Shown piece after piece: positions 61,184 through 64,000 of a DNA stretch of 64,000 bases. Within the stretch, counting starts at the first letter, position 1, and every line of letters begins with the position of its first letter. This DNA comes from CBDFLD01 sp965249005 (GTDB lineage Bacteria; Acidobacteriota; UBA6911): contig CBDFLD010000023.1 in assembly GCA_965249005.1 (NCBI GenBank), positions 1,201,910 to 1,265,909 on the forward strand, written 5' to 3'. The translations under genes were made by a program, and so were the position numbers. The notes below the pieces were generated by a model that was given only the letters and a program-made list of their open reading frames with translations, was not told the DNA's origin and ran no database searches.

Positions 61184-61769
61184 GTCCCACTCGGGGATGG
61201 GTGAAATCCCTCGCCTTCAGGCGAAGCCTTTAGGAGGCTTGCGGTACAATGATGCATGCCGAGATACCGGAAAGGATCGCACACAGTCTATGAGCTGCAA
61301 TATCACTTTGTGTTTATCACGAAGTACCGCAAGCCGGTCCTGAAGGGGGACATAGCCAGAAGGACAAGAGAGCTGATCCGAGAGATCTGTGCATCTGAGG
61401 ATGTGGTGATTGTGAAAGGGAATGTGAGTCCAGATCATGTGCACTTGATGTTGAGCATGCCGCCGCAGGTGTCGCCGAGCCGAATCATGCAGGCCGTGAA
61501 GGGGAAGAGCAGTCACCATCTAATGAGGGAATATAGGTCGGTGCAAAGGGAGTTCTGGGGCCGGCACCTGTGGGCACGAGGGTACTTTGTGTGTACGACA
61601 GGAAATGTGACGGACGAAGTGATCAAGCAGTACATTGAGCAACAAGGTGTCGAGCCCCAGGAGGACCGGGACTTTAAGATAACGGAATAGGCCATTCTAT
61701 GAGGCGAGGCCTTTAGTCGGCTTCAGCCGACGACCGAAGCCCTCGCCTTCAGGCGAGGGTAATTCACTG
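61184..61769 (+). mobile_element. IS200/IS605-type element inserted in an A domain
   Basis: The element is 586 bp (ends uncertain by 1 bp). Removing it joins ..CTTAAT to GAATTTC.. and restores an unbroken adenylation sequence on the minus strand (LTAEKFIKNPFSEFPEARLY), so it inserted without target duplication, as IS200/IS605 elements do. Subterminal hairpins are present at both ends: TCGCC/GGCGA near 61208 and CCTCGCC/GGCGAGG near 61742. Confidence 0.88.
61256..61690 (+). CDS. tnpA: IS200-type Y1 (HUH) transposase TnpA
   Basis: A 144-residue single-strand transposase. The HUH motif is in SPDHVHLMLSMP, and the catalytic tyrosine lies in the C-terminal helix TDEVIKQYIEQQ. The N-terminus YELQYHFVFITKYRKPVL is typical of IS200 TnpA. 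The protein is complete and no accessory TnpB is present. Transcription is opposite to the host NRPS gene. Confidence 0.93.
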   Translation: MPRYRKGSHTVYELQYHFVFITKYRKPVLKGDIARRTRELIREICASEDVVIVKGNVSPDHVHLMLSMPPQVSPSRIMQAVKGKSSHHLMREYRSVQREFWGRHLWARGYFVCTTGNVTDEVIKQYIEQQGVEPQEDRDFKITE

Positions 61770-63466
61770 AATTTCTCAGCCGTCAACTCGGGGCGATTGA
61801 GGTACCCTCGTGCCAGTCCAACGCCGCCGATGTACAATTCGCCCGGCACACCAATAGGAACCAAACGGAGGTTGGAGTCCAGAATGTAGATCTGTGTATT
61901 GGCAATAGGGCGGCCAATAGCCAAAACATCTTCAGGAACAATTCTAGCCATGCTCGCATTCGCCGTTGCCTCAGTCGGTCCGTAGAGATTCCAAATCTGG
62001 ATCTGTGGCAGCATGGAGAAGGTTCTATCGGCTAATTCCTTACCGAATGGTTCGCCACCGACAAACAGAAAGGTGGGCTGCTCGCTGGATGTTATCTCCG
62101 GACTGGCATCTATGGCGTCGAGCATTGCCTTCCATAACGATGGAACACAACTGAGCCCGACACTCGTCCGCGTACCCAGTGCCTGCAACAACGCATTAGG
62201 TTGAGTCACGATATCATCTGAAAGTATCCACGCCCGGCCGCCGCGCAGCAGCGGGGGGAAGAGTTGTTTGAGGCAGGCGTCGAAGGTCAGTGTAGTGGTC
62301 ACGGGCACATACTGTACTTCGTCCCTCAGTAGACTTTCGTTGACCCAGCAAAGATAGTTGACAAGACTCTTATGCTCGATCATCGTCCCCTTGGGCCTAC
62401 CGGTGGATCCCGATGTATAGATAACATAGGCCAGATTCTCCGCACTAACCCCACTGTCTCTGCTCTCTTCCGCTTCGGTGCCAATCTCGGCCCAGTCACT
62501 GTCCAGACAAATCGCTTCCCACTCCTGCTCCTCCCAGGAAAAACCCTCGGCCACCCGTTGCCCGGTCAACAGCAGTTCAATCCCGCTGTCTTCCATCATG
62601 TAGCTTAGCCGCTCTGCCGGATAACTCGGATCCAAGGGCACATAAGCTCCTCCCGCCTTCAGAATCCCCACCAATCCCACCACCATCTCCAACGATCGCT
62701 CTACACAGATCCCTACCAGTACCTCAGGTCCAACCCCCTTCTTCCTTAAATAGTTCGCCACCTGATTGGCTCTTCGGTTCAGCTCCCGGTAGCTCAGCTG
62801 CTCTCCTTCAAACTCTACTGCTACCCGCTCCGGCGTCCGCTCCGCCTGCTCCTCAAATAACTCATGGACACAACGCTCTCTCGGGTAGTCTGCTGCCGTC
62901 TCATTCCACTCCACCAGCAGCTGACGCCTCTCCTCTGGCGTCAGCAAAGACAGCTCGGACAGAGGTCGGTCGGGATCGACCAGAACGTTGTTCAGAAGCA
63001 CTTCGAAGTGTTTGGCCAGACGTTGAACGGTACCTTCATCGAAGAGGTCGGTATTGTATTCCCAAGATAAATGGATTCTCTGCTCTCTCTCAGATAGGTA
63101 GACCGTCAGGTCAAACTTAGACTCCACCTCCGAGACTGAGAGGGGCTCAACCTCGAGACCTGACAGCTGTAGTGAAGCTATCCCTCCCATGCCGGGGTTG
63201 AGCATATTGAAGAAAACTTGAAATAAAGGAGTCCAGCTCAGATCCCGCTCAACCCGCAGTTCCTCCAGTAACTTCTCAAACGGCACATCCTGATGCTCAT
63301 AGGCTTCTAAGGCTGTCTCCTTCACCTGTTGCAGTAGTTCTTCGAATGTCAAATCCTCCGAAAGACGCGTCCGCAACACCAATGTATTGATAAAGAACCC
63401 AATCAGATCCTCTACCTCTTTGCGTTTCCTGCCCGCTAACGGGCTGCCCACCACAATGTCCGTCAC
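61770..63466 (-). pseudogene. NRPS fragment: second half of C, A-domain front part
   Basis: Begins at GTG 63466, overlapping the preceding stop. Residues 1-210 are identical to the start of the module at 59696. The adenylation domain that follows is different: ERVAVEFEGEQLSYRELNRRANQVANYLRKKGVGPEVLVGICVERS, YVIYTSGSTGRPKGTMIEHKSLVNYL, TFDACLKQLFPPLLRGG, NLYGPTEATAN, GELYIGGVGLARGYLNRPELTAEKF. It is cut there by the IS200-type element; the frame then reads into the IS and stops at 61697. Confidence 0.85.
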
Positions 63467-64000
63467 CGGTACAGCAGTACCTTAAAGGCTGCCAACAGCG
63501 TCATGTAAAGCGTCGTCCCTTGCCGACGACTCAGCTGCTTTAACCCGGCAGTTAGCTCCTGGGTTAACTCAAAACTCTGTTGTCTTCCCCGATGACTCTG
63601 TACCGCAGGCCTGGGATGGTCCGTCGGCAGTTGCAACAGCGGCGGCGCTGCTTCCAGCTGCTTCTGCCAATAGCCAACCTGTTTGTCTAGTTCCTCTCCC
63701 GTCAGCCACTCCCGCTGCCATACTGCATAGTCGGCATACTGAATCTCCAACTCCGGTAAACTGGAAGATTCGCCCTTCACGTAACACTGGTATAAATGCG
63801 ACAGCTCCTTAAACAACACTCCCATCGACCAGCCGTCCGACGCGATATGATGCAGGACCACCGCCAATACATGCTCTCGGTCTGAAACCTTGATCAGCTG
63901 GGCTCGAAGCATCAAATCCCGACTCAAATCAAAAGCATGCCTCGCTTGCTCATTGACCAGCTCCGCTACCTCTTCTTCGGCTCCTTCCATCTGAGTTAAA
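62835..64000 (-). repeat. NRPS repeat, copy 2 (continues past the window)
   Basis: Partner of 59065-60230. It includes the first-half/second-half split of the condensation domain in exactly the same form. Confidence 0.9.
63463..64000 (-). CDS. NRPS condensation domain, first half (cut by window edge)
   Basis: Partial reading with the condensation active-site motif VVLHHIASDGWSMG, QYADYAVWQREWL, and the end LLAAFKVLLYR-stop at 63463. In the window it matches the sequence at 59693-60230. The upstream part of this module lies outside the window. Stop and next start overlap (GTGA), so translational coupling to the following piece is possible. Confidence 0.85.
   Translation of the reverse strand, partial: LTQMEGAEEEVAELVNEQARHAFDLSRDLMLRAQLIKVSDREHVLAVVLHHIASDGWSMGVLFKELSHLYQCYVKGESSSLPELEIQYADYAVWQREWLTGEELDKQVGYWQKQLEAAPPLLQLPTDHPRPAVQSHRGRQQSFELTQELTAGLKQLSRRQGTTLYMTLLAAFKVLLYR

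Noticed and set aside
61161..61772. 11-bp target duplication of the IS200-type element (AATTCACTGAA on both sides)
   Set aside because: The left copy is native adenylation-domain sequence. Removing 61184-61769 restores the gene exactly, so the match at the right end is part of the element and not a duplication.

Overview
The window is GC-rich bacterial DNA. The organism cannot be named from it, but the gene content points to Acidobacteriota or a Planctomycetota/Verrucomicrobiota-type heterotroph: a PSCyt1/DUF1549/DUF1553 protein fused to DUF1501, many Tat-secreted oxidoreductases, beta-propeller proteins, a CehA/McbA-like metallohydrolase and a BBP2-type porin. Frameshifted and truncated genes are frequent. 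That suggests either a decaying accessory region or a draft or metagenome assembly with indel errors.

Layout. 1-8 kb, minus strand: the start of isocitrate lyase (cut by the window edge), then a three-gene unit transcribed leftwards (cytochrome/DUF1501 fusion, ornithine-cyclodeaminase-like dehydrogenase, agarase-like glycosidase). 8-19 kb, mostly plus strand: catabolic and secreted enzymes (flavin amine oxidase, zinc alcohol dehydrogenase, cytochrome P450, TolB-like propeller, aldo/keto reductase, frameshifted OmpA-like protein, GH43/32-like propeller) and a degenerate metallo-beta-lactamase-fold gene. 19-26 kb: a mosaic of repeats, tRNA 3'-end remnants, gene fragments and a large CehA/McbA-like protein.

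26-38.5 kb, minus strand, is the most coherent system. It reads SulP transporter, DabA (DUF2309, with the zinc ligands of a beta-carbonic-anhydrase-like site), MrpE-F-G, the MrpA C-terminal part, MrpB-C-D, a NuoL-like subunit and a NuoM-like subunit. Most junctions overlap by a few bases. I read it as an inorganic-carbon uptake machine of the DAB type, expanded with a full Mrp-like cation/proton module. 39-40.5 kb is a complete IS256-family element with a 9-bp target duplication. 41-45 kb is a nitrogen locus: a near-perfect sigma-54 promoter, porin, AmtB and a PII protein that lacks Tyr51.

45-50 kb repeats the mosaic seen at 19-25 kb (hydrolase, YjbQ and AraC-remnant cassette; duplicated epoxide-hydrolase-like gene) and carries an IS3-type element inserted in a tRNA 3'-end remnant. 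51-54 kb holds a defence-type AAA ATPase with one frameshift. 54-56 kb holds a kinase fragment, a truncated second copy of the IS3-type element, an HTH protein and an IS91 remnant. 56.5-64 kb, minus strand, is the end of a nonribosomal peptide synthetase assembly line (C-A-T-C-A-T-TE). One adenylation domain is interrupted by an IS200-type element. Two condensation domains are split at the same codon inside an exact repeat of at least 1,166 bp.
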